Below are positions 37,301-49,123 of a stretch of DNA of 64,000 bases, one piece after another (positions within the stretch are counted from its first letter, which is position 1; the number at the start of each line of letters is the position of its first letter). Source of the stretch: Ziziphus jujuba (taxonomy: Eukaryota > Streptophyta > Magnoliopsida > Rosales > Rhamnaceae); the NCBI RefSeq assembly GCF_031755915.1, contig NC_083390.1:23617001-23681000 (forward strand). Direction: 5' to 3'. The notes under the pieces were generated by a model. The model was not told the origin of the DNA, searched no databases, and was given only the letters and a program-made list of their open reading frames with translations. The position numbers were made by a program, and so were the translations under genes.

Positions 37301-37685
37301 TACACATGTAAACATTGCATTCATTAGTGTTGTTATTAATATTTTCTGTGTTATGGCTAAAGCAAGAATTCCATCTATATGTGGCTTACTGCTTAATTAC
37401 CTCAAACAGTTACAGGACAACATAGACCTTTTCTGTCGCACAAGGAACAACTTAATCGCCATCCTGGATGAGTAAGTAAATGCTTGTAAATATCGAATTT
37501 ATTATGGATTTTGTCGAATCCCATTTCATACTTAGTTTCATGTTGCCAAGAGTTTGCCCTGTAAAAATATTCTTCTCTCTTTTTGCAGCATGAGAGATAT
37601 GCCGGGCATGATGAGAGAGATGCCTCTACTGCCTGTATCCATTAACGAGGATCTTGCTAATAGTATTTTGCCTAATCCAACTTAG
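31372..37685 (+). CDS. SANT/Myb-like nuclear protein with DUF3755
   Basis: Seven coding exons, 31372-31703, 33040-33139, 33912-33968, 35275-35392, 36959-37047, 37410-37471 and 37589-37685, join in frame to 284 aa. The SANT/Myb-like motif is VEWSVEEQYKLEEGLARYAD through LRDKTVRDVALRCRWM, followed by a basic RKRRKPDEHNVGKK segment (probable nuclear localisation) and the DUF3755 block (LSGTAKHLLEQNAQAFSQI, LQDNIDLFCRTRNNL), ending DLANSILPNPT. Plant relatives are described as homeodomain/SANT-like DUF3755 proteins; from memory, Arabidopsis members (SANT1-4) associate with HDA6 and a Harbinger-derived protein in a histone-deacetylation complex, so a chromatin role is inferred. Introns are long; intron 2 hosts a LINE fragment. 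The stop codon is followed directly by GTAAG. Confidence 0.9.
32235..32768 (-). mobile_element. 5'-truncated LINE fragment (RNase H end) in intron 2
   Basis: The 534-bp insert is bounded by a 13-bp direct repeat, CCTATCATACCTT (32222-32234 and 32769-32781). At its left edge is ttttatttatttatttatttttt, the A-rich tail of a minus-strand retroposon. The minus strand encodes part of an RNase-H-like domain found at the end of plant L1-type LINE polyproteins (VIFNWILRRANRGAHIISQW; upstream CNIPDVAELLAIFKALNLAA and WHQIWCENEAKAVIQS in broken frames). Length and tail fit a 5'-truncated insertion. Confidence 0.8.
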
Positions 37686-38170
37686 GTAAGACCTCTTGTC
37701 AATTACTCGTGGCAAAATTATTGAAAATTTTGAATCATTTTCTTCTGAAATTATTGGTACTTTTGGGAACCACCACTTTTTGGTCACATAGTTATGCAGC
37801 ATGTGTAGTTCTTGGCCATTGTGCTTGAATATGAATAAAATGTACTACAAATATGGATGTAAAGAATTTGATTTGTTATCTGTTAATGCAGAAAAAATGG
37901 ATGCATCTGATGGATTGCACAAATTGTCTGAGCTCTCCAGTGCATAAGTTAATTTTCTTTTTCCTGAGAAGCAAGAGTAGCAAACAATTTCGCGCTTCAT
38001 GCACTAAGAAAGAAAGAAAAGCCCTAATACCTCTCTATGCACAGCTTCTTCAATTCTTGGGCATTAAAATTCAGTCATTTGATCTCAGTGCTCCCTGTTT
38101 TTAATTGTGTTTTGTGTCTGAAGATGGATATTGTTACTCTTGTTGTTACATAAATAAAAATTATTCTGTG
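37686..38170 (+). other. SANT gene 3' UTR with intron at the stop
   Basis: The stop TAG (37683-37685) is followed by GTAAGACC. A tgttaatgcag acceptor ends at 37891. A 206-nt 3' UTR intron (37686-37891) is predicted, with UTR to about 38160, where ataaataaaaatt gives polyadenylation signals. Confidence 0.55.
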
Positions 38171-39859
38171 CAGAAAATAATCTATTTTATGAAATATAGC
38201 TCAAGCTGAAATGCACATTTTTATTTGATTCCAATCATTGCCTGGTTTAATTTGTTGTTTGAAATGTTTTTGATTAGACCTTGTTAGGATATTTCATTTT
38301 TTAATTTTTTCAGCCAAAGAAAAAAAAAGAAAGATAGCACATTGTTCATCTTAATGTCATTTATGCAATTATTGTAATTCCACAATATAGCCTATGGTGG
38401 GTGTCCAAAAAACACAATATAGCTTAGTGGAAATTTTCTAACCCTTCTTTTGTCATTTTGTGGATGGCAATGATTTTTCAACTTTAGAAAGAAAACGACA
38501 CATTAATGAATGACCCATAAAAACCCCAATGTAAAATAGGAAAATAAATATTAATAATAATGTGTAAACTATTAAATAATTTATATTTTAAAAAATAAAT
38601 AAAAATAAAAAAACTTGTTATTTTTGTTCAAAATTTTGTTAACTTGTTTAATGACAATGAACAAAAAATCTTCAAAGAATGGTAAGTGGTTATGTCATTT
38701 CAAATCAAAGCTTCTGTACAGAGCACAGCAAAGTTAGAAACAGTCTAGTCCTTAGAGATTGAAATAGAAAACAGAATTAATTTTCGCATTAATAATGTGT
38801 CCTCTCCTTAAACTGTTCATTCCGTTCTCACATTATCTCCTACAAAAATAGCTTTTGTATTATCCTATATTCCCATATCCTCGAAATAAATAAATAAATA
38901 AAAAAAAATTATATCCTTATCATTTTAAATAATAAAAGCAAAAATAAAAATACAATAAAAGAGTAATTGTTTTATGATTTTTTTTTTTAAATCTATTTGA
39001 AACTCATTTGATCTGGCTTTGAATTTTGAACTAATTATGCTTCAACCTACAACCCAGCTATTTTTTTTTTTAAAATTTTTATATCCAATTGCTACATATT
39101 GTCAAATACACACGCACAAACACACAATAAAGAGGGAAAAAAACAAATCAGAAAACAAAAAGCAAAAACACACACACACACACACACACAATAAAGAGGG
39201 GAAAAAACGAATCAGAAAACAAAAACCAAAAAAACAAATAAGCAGCTGTAATTTACTATAAATATATAAATGACATTAAGAGGTTGCCAGAGTTTGTGAT
39301 TTTTTTCTTACTTTTCGTAAAGTTGGCTATTTTAATCATGATTGGGTCCTTTAATCCAGCTTTTGGCCATGCCCAAAAATGAATAAAAAAAAACACCACA
39401 ACTTTTCTTCTTCTTTTTTTTTTTTTTAAATTAAAAAATTCCAATATTTTAGAATAATTAAATTGAAAAAAAGGATCTAAAGAATACACGAGGCCTAAAA
39501 TTGATAAAAATGATTATAAAAAAAAAATAAATGTAAGAAAAAAATAAATAAAAAACAAAAAAGATAAAAAGAATAATATATATATATATATATATATTTA
39601 TCAAATTGTGGGTTTTGTGGTCACGTGGTGGTGGCCATTGGTGAGTCCAAACGTGATCGCCAGCGAATCTCTCATTGGTTAGTTGGGTGGGTGCGTTATG
39701 GATTCGATCTGTCTTCGATTTCTCCATTTTCTTTGTTGCTTTCCTATATATAATTAGCACAAAATAAAATTAAAAAATAAAAAATAAAAAATAAAAATTT
39801 ACTAATGAAAACAATTTAGTGTTTCAATTTGTTTTCAAGATTTTTTTGACAAAGTCCAT
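38171..39859. other. Intergenic region upstream of DWF1
   Basis: AT-rich with low-complexity A/T tracts. It holds the 64-bp tandem duplication at 39122-39235 and a (TA)n run near 39577-39597. Small hydrophobic or Lys-rich ORFs are low-complexity artefacts. The last 250 bp are presumably the DWF1 promoter. Confidence 0.5.
39122..39235. repeat. 64-bp tandem duplication with (CA)n
   Basis: Two copies of acaataaagagg-G-aaaaaac-A/G-aatcagaaaacaaaaa, offset by 64 bp and separated by an expanded (CA)n run (39168-39190). Confidence 0.85.
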
Positions 39860-41431
39860 TTGGGTTGGGCCTCTTTCTTCTGTTTCCCTTTAAATCTTGC
39901 TTCATCTACTATTTCCATCTTACTGTTCTTCGACTTCAGGTACATTCTCTCCCTTTCTCTCCTTCTCTCTCTCTTTCTCTGCTCTCTGGGTTTCTTATTT
40001 TTATTTTTATTTTTATTTTCCTTTTGGTTTTTTGGGTACGTTTGGATTGCTACTTTTTACTTGGTTTTTTCATATTTTTTGGTTGTTTTTTTGCTGAGAA
40101 ATGGTGGGTTTGTAAAAATATTGAAACTTTTTTTAGTGTTGTGTTTCTTGCAGTCAATGTTTGAGGTTGTGGGGTTTTGTAGTGGTTTTGAAGTGTTGAG
40201 AATGATGCTGTATTTGAATGGATATCTGCATTAAAAAAAAAAAAAAAGGAAGAGAGAGACAGTTAAACATTGCTACTATAATGATGCTGATAGTGTCTTC
40301 TTTCACTTTCACATGGGCTACATTTTCTTGTGTATGAAAGGGACTGTAGTTACTTAAAGAGTGAATTTGTGGAGCTAAAATCTGGTTTCTTGCGATTTTG
40401 TTTAAGTAGTAGATCTTGATTTTTGTTTACTCTGCTTTTCAGATTTGCTCTGACTCTTTCGCTTTTTTTTTTTTTTCCTGTACTGTTTTCTTTGCTGCAT
40501 GGAGCATTTTCTTTTGAGCAACTGAGATCAATGTCGTTTTCCCTTGCTTCATAAACAGAAGAAGATAGCACTTCATGAATTTTTCGCTTTTTTGGATTAC
40601 GACGTTGGTTTTTAATTTGTGTATTTATCTTTGCTGACTTTTGGTGATCTGTGAATAAGTATAAGCCAGTTATTTATCGTAATACTATATTCGAATTTGT
40701 GTTTTGCTTTTTGGTTGTTCTAAATTATTTAGATCTGCTTGTTGTTGTCTTCTAATGTATAACGAAATTTTTTTCCCCTCAATCCCTTTTTTTTTTTTTT
40801 TTAACTGAAACAGTCCTTCCTGTCCTTTTTACTTTGTAGTATGTCTCTACTCCCTTAATGGTATTTTGCCCATCTCGTGTCAGGAAAAGGATAACTAGGA
40901 AAGTTGGAAGTTTTGTTTCTGTGTTGTAAGCCTTTTTCAGGTTGGATGGCTGTTTATTGTTATGGTGATTCCCTGGGATATGAGTTTTGAATATTAACCC
41001 CCCTTACAGGAGATACTACAAAAGGTCTTTGATTGGATTGTTTAGATTGTTTCCTTTTGGTTTGAATAATCACTCCACTGTTATAATAATCACCACTCAA
41101 GATTTCAGGATTTTAATTTATCTTTCTTTTCTTTAATAAAATGTTTTTCCTCCCTCATTTTATTACATTTTCTTTTGTGTCCGGGCAGATCTAGTTGCCT
41201 GTAAGGCACGTGATATAAAAGCTGCAAATATACCTGTCCTAGTTGTTGAAGTGTTGTCCCATATTGAAATTTGCTCATTCAAATAGTTATACCATGGTAA
41301 ATTTACTCAGTTAGATTTTTGAGTTGCTAAAAGTGAAGTGGTGGACCTCCCTCCTTTTGTGTTGAAGTAGCTTCTTCTCATGAAAATAAATGCATTATGA
41401 CTATTCCCCCCAAACGGTATGACCGAACACA

Positions 41432-41473
41432 ACCCCCCTGCGGCCGGCCCCCCCACCCCCCCTCCCCCCCCTT
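41432..41473 (-). other. Potential G-quadruplex (C-rich on +)
   Basis: On the plus strand CCCCCC, CCCCCCC, CCCCCCC and CCCCCCCC runs are separated by short loops (a CTGCGGCCGG-type loop and single A or T). The minus strand therefore has at least four G-runs of six or more within about 42 bp, in otherwise AT-rich intron sequence. Confidence 0.7.
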
Positions 41474-41597
41474 CTTCCTTCTCCCAAGTGCTGCCTTAAC
41501 TAATGTGTTAGGTAGGTTGTTATTTCGGCGCCCCCCCTTCTTCCTTCTCCCAAGTGCTGTCCTTAACTAATGTGTTAGGTAGGTTGTTATTTCGGCG
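41464..41597. repeat. 66-67-bp tandem duplication in the DWF1 leader intron
   Basis: Copies at 41464-41530 and 41531-41597 share cttcttccttctcccaagtg through ggttgttatttcggcg, differing by one inserted T (ctgcc versus ctgtcc). Near identity indicates a recent event. Confidence 0.92.
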
Positions 41598-41830
41598 TTG
41601 AACATTGGGTTTTTATTATTACATGTCACTTGTAATTGTTGTGCATCGAATTACTCCAAGTCCACAATATTTATGGAATCGATGTTCAAGTTCTTTATGG
41701 GGTCAGTTTTTGTCTGCTTCAGTTAAAGGTGTAATTTGTTGTCAAAACAAATATGTTTTTCATAGTTTAAATGTAAGTAAAAAGTCAACTCTCTTGCTTT
41801 GAAAAAGTCAATCGTATATCCATACTATGG

Positions 41831-41861
<31 letters not shown>

Positions 41862-42228
41862 GCTTGCAATGCTGGACCTTGTAATTCAAAAATTTGTTTG
41901 CCTGCCCTTGTGGAGTTGAAGACTGTATTGCAAACAAGTCACTATTGCGCTTAATTATGACTTTGACATTTGTGTTACATTTTCAATGTTATTTTTTCCC
42001 CTCTTTGTCTTCGATATTCTGAAACTCGAGTTTAGAAGTTATAGAACTATTATGCAGCTGCTTTTGCTTGCCTTTTTGTAGTTAAATGGGATTTATTTAT
42101 TTATTTATTTTGACCAAGTTGTTATGGATCTTGGAGACTTGAATTATATAAAACTGTGCAATTTAATTGACTTTGCAATTTCTTTTGCTTTCTTAGTCAG
42201 AACAGATAAGGCATTTTTTATTCCCAGT

Positions 42229-44217
42229 ATGTCAGACCTTGAGGCTCCCTTGCGCCCGAAGAGGAAGAAGGTTTGGGTGGACTATTTTGTTAAGTTCCGA
42301 TGGATTATTGTTATTTTTGTTGTCCTCCCTATCTCCTTCACAATTTACTTTCTTACATATCTGGGGGACGTTAGATCAGAATGGAAGTCCTTCAAGCAGC
42401 GCCAGAAGGAACATGATGAAAATGTGAAGAAAGTTGTAAAACGTCTGAAACAAAGAAACCCATCAAAAGATGGTCTTGTATGCACAGCACGTAAACCCTG
42501 GATTGCTGTTGGGATGCGGAATGTTGACTATAAGAGGGCCCGACATTTTGAGGTTGATCTATCTTCTTTCCGGAATGTCCTTGATATTGACAAAGAGAGA
42601 ATGATTGCTAGAGTTGAGCCCTTAGTGAACATGGGACAGATAACAAGGGTGACAGTCCCTATGAATCTTTCTCTTGCAGTTGTTGCTGAGCTCGATGATC
42701 TTACTGTTGGTGGTCTCATTAATGGCTATGGGATTGAAGGAAGCTCTCACCTTTATGGCTTGTTCTCTGACACTGTTGTGGCTTATGAGATTGTGCTAGC
42801 AGATGGCCGGGTTGTTAGAGCCACTAGAGATAACGAGTACTCTGATCTTTTCTTTGCTATTCCATGGTCTCAGGGAACACTGGGCCTTCTTGTTGCTGCA
42901 GAGATCAAACTTATACCAATTAAGGAATACATGAAGTTGACATACAAACCAGTGGTGGGTAATATTAAAGATCTTGCACAGGGATACATGGATTCTTTTG
43001 CTCCCCGAGATGGAGATCAGGATAACCCTGAAAAGGTTCCAGATTTTGTTGAGACCATGATCTACTCTTCAACACAAGCTGTGTGCATGACAGGAGTATA
43101 TGCATCTAAAGAAGAGGCTAAGAAGAAAGGGAATGTGATAAACAGTGTTGGGTGGTGGTTTAAACCCTGGTTCTACCAGCATGCAGAAACAGCACTAAAG
43201 AGAGGTGAGTTTGTGGAGTATATCCCAACTAGAGAATACTACCACAGGCACACTAGGTGTTTGTACTGGGAGGGAAAGCTTATTCTTCCGTTTGGAGATC
43301 AGTGGTGGTTTAGGTTTCTCTTTGGTTGGCTGATGCCACCAAAGGTTTCCCTGCTCAAGGCTACTCAGGGAGAAGCCATCAGAAACTATTACCATGAGAT
43401 GCACGTCATCCAGGACATGCTTGTTCCTCTATACAAGGTTGGGGATGCTCTAGAGTGGGTCCACCGAGAGATGGAGGTAATAGCCTTTTTGTTTTTAATA
43501 TATATTTTGGTGGATTCAGCTTTCTAGTTAAACTTTTATTTATTATTTTTCAATATCATGCTTATTTTCCTTTTATTTAGGAAAAGTAGATTGTATAGTT
43601 TGGTTGTTGCAGGATTTCTTCAAAGGCGATATTAGCTCTATGGTTTCCGAAACACTTGGTGTTATATCCATTTAGCGATGTTGATATCCAGATTACCTAA
43701 CTAAACTCTGTTTCCTTAAAATCATCTTGTTAATTAAGTTTTTTTTATTTTTTATCTGTAGGTATATCCCATTTGGCTCTGTCCTCACAGATTGTATAAG
43801 CTCCCAGTCAAAACTATGGTGTATCCTGAACCAGGCTTTGAGCTGCACCGCAGGCAGGGAGATACAGAGTATGCTCAGATGTATACAGATGTTGGAGTCT
43901 ATTATTCCCCGGGTCCTGTTTTGAGGGGTGAAGTTTTTGATGGTGCGGAGGCAGTTAGGAACATGGAGAAATGGCTGATTGAAAATCATGGGTTCCAACC
44001 ACAATATGCAGTTTCTGAGCTGACTGAGAAAAACTTCTGGAGAATGTTTGATGCTGGGCTTTATGAGCAATGCAGGAGAAAGTATGGAGCTGTGGGAACT
44101 TTCATGAGTGTGTACTACAAGTCCAAGAAGGGGAGGAAGACCGAGAAGGAGGTGCAGGAAGCTGAACAAGCTCACCTCGAGACTGCCTATGCTGAGGTTG
44201 ATCAGCCAGTCGACTGA
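42229..44217 (+). CDS. DWF1: Delta(24)-sterol reductase DIMINUTO/DWARF1
   Basis: DWF1 (DIM/CBB1) reduces the Delta24 bond, making campesterol from 24-methylenecholesterol, and so feeds brassinosteroid synthesis at the ER membrane. Two coding exons, 42229-43476 and 43762-44217, join at HREMEV|YPIWLCPHRLYK to give 567 aa; Arabidopsis has 561. MSDLEAPLRPKRKK opens the protein; one membrane segment lies at about residues 25-45 (WIIVIFVVLPISFTIYFL). The FAD-binding oxidase region spans about 105-235 (RVEPLVNMGQITR, LAVVAELDDLTVGGLINGYG, IPWSQGTLGLLVAAEIKL). The C-terminus is acidic/charged, consistent with the calmodulin-binding tail reported in Arabidopsis. Only one coding intron. Intact and highly conserved. 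Confidence 0.97.
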
Positions 44218-45730
44218 CATTGGAGTTGATGATCATTTAGGAGTTCTCTCAATGTTTCTTAGTTTCTAGTTGTCCTTTGTTAGTTTCATTTTATCCCCAG
44301 TACATCGATTTGATATGATTGGTTTGAGTTTCTTGTTGGATTGGTTTTAAGAGTGTTGGATGTTTTAGTGAGGTCTAAACGGGTAGAGGGGTAAGTTTCT
44401 TATTGTTCCAGGTGCCATGTTTAGGAAGAGTAAATCTCATCTGATAACTTGTGAGTTGAAGTTGATTGTGGCTTTAACATTACTAAAGAATGGATTTCCA
44501 GCTTCTATCTTTTATGCAGTTTACTCTTGCTGTCTCGTTTAAACTCAAGAAGAAAGCCCTGGTGTTGAAACTTAAAAGAAAAGAAGTATATGTTCAAAGT
44601 TTCCATAAAATTTCTGTATTCATTAACTTGCTTTTCAAAACATTGTCTGGTAGTTTGGCGCTGCAAAAATAAAATAAATAAATAAATAAGAAGGTGCATT
44701 AGAATTGGAAAGAAATTCTAGCTAGAATTGTTTTTCTTGATCTTTTAGCCAATTCTGAGATTTTCCAAAGTTGAAATAAAAAATTTTTATTAATAAAGTT
44801 AGTTATCCTATTAATCAACAAGACAGAAAAGATAAATAAATCATAAATAAAATAAAGTTAGTAAACAAGTTTAGATAATATGTGTATATATTTTCATATC
44901 AAGCTTGGATAATATTTAATCACAAGGAATTAATAATTTAATACGTTCATGAATACATAATTTAATACGTTCATGAATACATTCTTTCAATTTTAGTAGT
45001 TATGTTTCACAAGCACCCTTTCCTCGTTAGTGACCTGTTTGTAAGCTAGTTACGGAAAATGTTATGTTATTCTATTCCTTCAATAAATTAGTTACATTCC
45101 CTTATTCAAATTGCTTTCTTTATTTATTTCTCAAGAAAATATGAGGAAAAAAAAAGGTTTTCCCTAAGTTATTCAAAGAAATTAAATTGTAAAAACCAAG
45201 ATTTAAACAACCAGAAAAATAGAACTCCAATAGCTTTTGTCGTCTTTTATTAAACAATTTAAAACGCTTAAAAAAATAAACTTTTTTTTTTTTTCTCTCC
45301 TAATGAAACGGAAATTTGCACAAAAAGAAACGTATTATCATTAACATCAAAATGATTTATTATTTTTCACAATTATTTATTTATTTAAATTTTTTTTTTT
45401 TGAAGTTTTGAAGATTGATTTTGATTATGGGAGAGAAATAGTATTATGAATTATTGAATATAAAAATTTTCGCTTAGTTTTGAATGAAAATGTGGACCAA
45501 CTTTTGTTTTGTGTTTGAGAGAAAAATATAAACAAGCTAGAAATAATTAAATTAAACAGAGAGCATTAATTAGGCTAATTTTGTTTTTCAGGGAAAAAAA
45601 AGAAAAAAGAAAAAAAAGGAACAATAAAATCTACATTTATCTCCATCATTACATATAGATTAATTCCGTGTCAAGCACTGAAAAAGAGCTTTGTTTGAGC
45701 AGAGCTGCATATATGCCTTCCATGTCTCTG
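44218..45730. other. Convergent intergenic region
   Basis: Holds the DWF1 3' UTR (to roughly 44550) and the 3' flank of the minus-strand membrane protein gene. AT-rich. A direct repeat aatttaatacgttcatgaatacat occurs twice near 44936-44981. No other gene seen. Confidence 0.5.
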
Positions 45731-47922
45731 TCAAACTACTGTTCTGTTAATGGTGATGGTGAAATATATAAGTATCAATGACCCAATGCTGGACCTGCAA
45801 ATATCAAACCCCACAAACAAGGCATATACATATACATTATTGTTACAGTCAATATTCAGTGACTCAATTTTAAACATAGAGTTTTCGGCTAAATTTATTA
45901 GGCAAAATTGCATAATTTAGAAACATAAATAGAAAACTTGAAAAATATATGGAGGGACTTACACTGTTGCAAGAATGAAGAGGATATTCCTGGGGTTGAT
46001 AGCCATGAAGCGGTTGAACCGCTTGTTGCGTCCATCCAATGTGTCTACAACACTAATCGGACCACCAAGTGTATTTTGGATTGGTGTCATCAATGTTTTA
46101 CTGCTGATCAATGGTTGCTTCAAACATTGATCTACTTGTGAGTTCACTGCTAGATAAAAAAAAAATATTATTAACAACATTATTCTTAACAGAGTATATT
46201 TTTATTGGAACAATCTAATGATAAAATTATTATTTTTTTGTTAAAAAATAACATAAAATTCGATTCAAAAGTTTTTTAAATCATATGGTGGGTAAAATTC
46301 AAAGTGAGATTTTAATTCACGCAACCAAATTTGTGATACTAAATCATACCTCTAACTAAAAGTTTCTTTGGTTGCTCATCTGAGTCTTCTTCTTCAGCAC
46401 TCGTCAATCTCTCTGTTCTATATGACCACTTCCTAGAAAGTGCCCTCTATATGACCCAAAAAAAAAAAAAAATAATAAATAAAATAAACAGGTAAAACCA
46501 ACAAAAGGAAGGTGAAATTACGAGAGTATATAAATATATAGATAGATAGATAGATATAGCATTCCATTGCTATGTGAGTAGGCTGAGGAATGGAATAGTT
46601 TCAATATATATTGTAAAACAAGTTTAGATGAAGAGCTAGCTCACTGTCATTTTGGGGCTTCCTGAGCTTCTATCTGAGGATTGTACATTGAGGCTTTCAA
46701 TATCCAACACAACGCTGAGACTTTTATGATCTGAAGCTGTTCCTTCACTCTGTAATAATACCATTACATCAACAAATTCAATTTACACGATACATTTTGT
46801 ACATAACTTAATTATAAGTTTGAGAAACAAAAATTAAATAGTTCAATTATTTCTTCTAAATGACATAATGTACATATATGTATGGTTACTCTTTTTAAGA
46901 TACAACTGTACCACATGCATATATTATGCAAGTAGAGCCTCACTTTTGGTTCATAATTGAATGAAATCAGGTATACTTTAGAGGTCAAATCCTCTATTTG
47001 ATTATATCTTCCATTTCTTATGTAAGAATTAATTAGTTAATCAAATAATAGAAGTATGTTCCATTCTCTTCCCTCTCAACCAGACCAATTATAATTTATT
47101 AGAAAACATCACAGACATTCATATAATTTAGATTAATGAGGGTGCATGGGACTATTTTCTGTATTGAAATAATAAACTAATGTGTTTGTTGTTTCATTGC
47201 ATTATTACATATACAATAAAAAGTACCTTTTCTATATATATATATATATATTATATAATGTATATCAGCAAAATATATATATATATATATATAATGTATA
47301 TAATCACTGAAGCCAAAAAAAAAAAAAAAATTGTGTATAATCACGTGAATAGGATCTTGACAACTCCAGATTAATTAATATCCTATCAAAAAAGAGAAAA
47401 AAAATCCAATTGATTGGATCTACTTGTCGGCTTATATAGCTAAAGACAAAAGCAGATAAATTAAATCTATATATATATTTTTTCTCAAAATACAATAAAA
47501 TAGAAAAGTTGTTTCAACATATTTATAGAGCAGCAAGACAAGCACAAGATTTAAAAATAAGATGAATTAATATAGTTAAAAAAAAAAGGAAAAGAACAAA
47601 GACAAAAGAAAAGTAGACTATATTATATAATATATATATATATATGTTTATGTTGGGTCCGTGAGATGATGTTTTCTCTGTTCCCACATATGGCAATATA
47701 ATTAGTAACTCACATGTGCACAGATACCTTCAAATTCACTATTAATTAATTTCTATATTTTAATATTCATATAGATTCAGATTTTCGTTTTTAGGTTTGG
47801 CTAAAAGCAAATATTTTTCTCTGTAGCTTTAAAGTGAAGATTCTTCATGCAGCTGTTTAATTAATTAGTGCAACAACATGTCCCTTCATTAATTAATTTT
47901 TTTTAATTCTTTTTTATGTTTC

Positions 47923-47956
<34 letters not shown>

Positions 47957-48935
47957 TTTGTGGGTATAATTGGTAAAAAAAAAAAAAATTCTTCTAATCC
48001 AAATTGGTCAGAGTATGAGGACCAATAAAAAAAAATTGGTTGAGAGGAGAGTGGAGTATGTATTCCAAGTTGAAACCTATATGATAGGATTATATACAAG
48101 ATTTTTTTTTTCTTTCTTATTTTGGTAATATGATTATATATAAGCTTTGTTTTTATAAAATGATGCAAAGTACAGCAGGTGTACTATTGTTTTTGTTCAC
48201 GGGTCGATACACTCATGTCGTGACCTATGGGAATGGGACCCATTCTGTATCACCCAATTTCAAGCCGTCGGATTCAATTAGCTGGCTGATTAAATATATG
48301 TATATTTTAAATGTTTATAGAGATTTGTTTTTGTTGTTTGGTTTTACTAAGCAAACTTGCTGTAATCAAAATGGGTTTTTGGAAATATAAAGATTATGGT
48401 TTATAGATTGCAAACGAAATCTGGAACAAAGATTTGGTTTTAATTTGTTTCTTTTTTCGTGTATTTGGTATTTACTAAAAGTAAACATGTTGAGGTAATA
48501 TAACTGTGTATACATATGTAATATTTCAATCTAATATACTACTGATCTCCATCAAACATTTTGAGTGAAAGAAGCCCATTTTCTCTTTTTTGGTGAATAG
48601 AAAACTCATTTTCTCAATTGCCAAAGAGGAAAAGAATTTAAAATATGGTAAATTGGTATGAAATAAAGTGATGAAAATGAATGCATGAATGCATGAATGA
48701 AATAAAAAATACACTTAGTATTTTGTATTATATTCATTTGCTCTGCGCAACAGAGAAAAGAAATATTGCAGAAGGCTAAGAGAAAAAGAGATAATACTAA
48801 ACACTGATAAACTCTAGCAAGGTGAAAGGAAAATATTAAATTATAAGCAGCAGAAATTAAGTTGGAATAAGAATAAAAGGCAGGGAAATTAATTTGATTA
48901 AGAAAATTAATGACCTGTAAGGAGTTGTCTTCCAT
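45731..48935 (-). CDS. Small membrane protein, plant-specific, unknown function
   Basis: Not recognised as a named family, though it resembles uncharacterised plant transmembrane proteins. Five coding exons on the minus strand, 48935-48915, 46749-46645, 46446-46350, 46149-45963 and 45794-45731, have consistent phases and canonical GT-AG sites and total 157 aa. It begins MEDNSLQ, then SVVLDIESLNVQSSDRSSGS, a basic ALSRKWSYRTERL, an acidic SAEEEDSDEQPKK, DGRNKRFNRFMAINPRNILF, and a hydrophobic tail (ILFILATVSSIGSLILIYFTI) with a short TINRTVV end, so a single C-terminal membrane anchor with the N-terminus cytosolic is likely. Intron 1 is about 2.17 kb, far longer than the CDS. Conserved splice phase and amphipathic layout support a real gene; function not inferred. 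Confidence 0.78.
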
Positions 48936-49022
48936 ATTGAATTGAGAAGAAATTATGCCACAACTAGTACTGATCTCTGCTTGCTGGGTTCTTCCTCAAA
49001 AACTCTGAGTTGAGAAGCAAAC

Positions 49023-49048
49023 CTCTCTCTCTCTCTCTCTCTCTCTCT
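49023..49048. repeat. (CT)n microsatellite
   Basis: CT repeat immediately upstream of the membrane protein gene's leader, read as GA on the transcribed strand. Confidence 0.92.
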
Positions 49049-49085
49049 GAGTCTCGGCGGAACAGAGTAGGTAGAAAAACAGCTC

Positions 49086-49089
<4 letters not shown>

Positions 49090-49120
<31 letters not shown>
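49090..49120. repeat. (TC)n microsatellite
   Basis: A second, longer CT tract about 40 bp from the first. Confidence 0.92.

Positions 49121-49123
<3 letters not shown>

Larger units (their letters stand above)
39860..42228 (+). promoter_or_regulatory. DWF1 5' leader and long leader intron
   Basis: A pyrimidine-rich leader ends in CGACTTCAG|GTACAT (39939/39940). The acceptor ttcccag at 42221-42227 lies one base before the DWF1 ATG. This predicts a 2.3-kb leader intron. It contains CT tracts, a very C-rich stretch, a 66-bp tandem duplication and a (TA)n run at 41833-41860. An in-frame Met at 42124 falls inside this intron and was not used as the start. Confidence 0.55.

Noticed and set aside
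39860..40234. Overlapping hydrophobic ORFs of 66-124 aa
   Set aside because: They are T-rich and CT-rich low-complexity sequence in the predicted DWF1 leader and intron, and all three frames are open for the same compositional reason.
42124..42228. 35-residue N-terminal extension of DWF1
   Set aside because: It is in frame, but a good splice acceptor (ttcccag) directly precedes the ATG at 42229, where DWF1 homologues begin with MSDLEAPLRPK.
48130..48390. 86-aa plus-strand ORF
   Set aside because: It lies inside intron 1 of the minus-strand membrane protein gene and has no domain.
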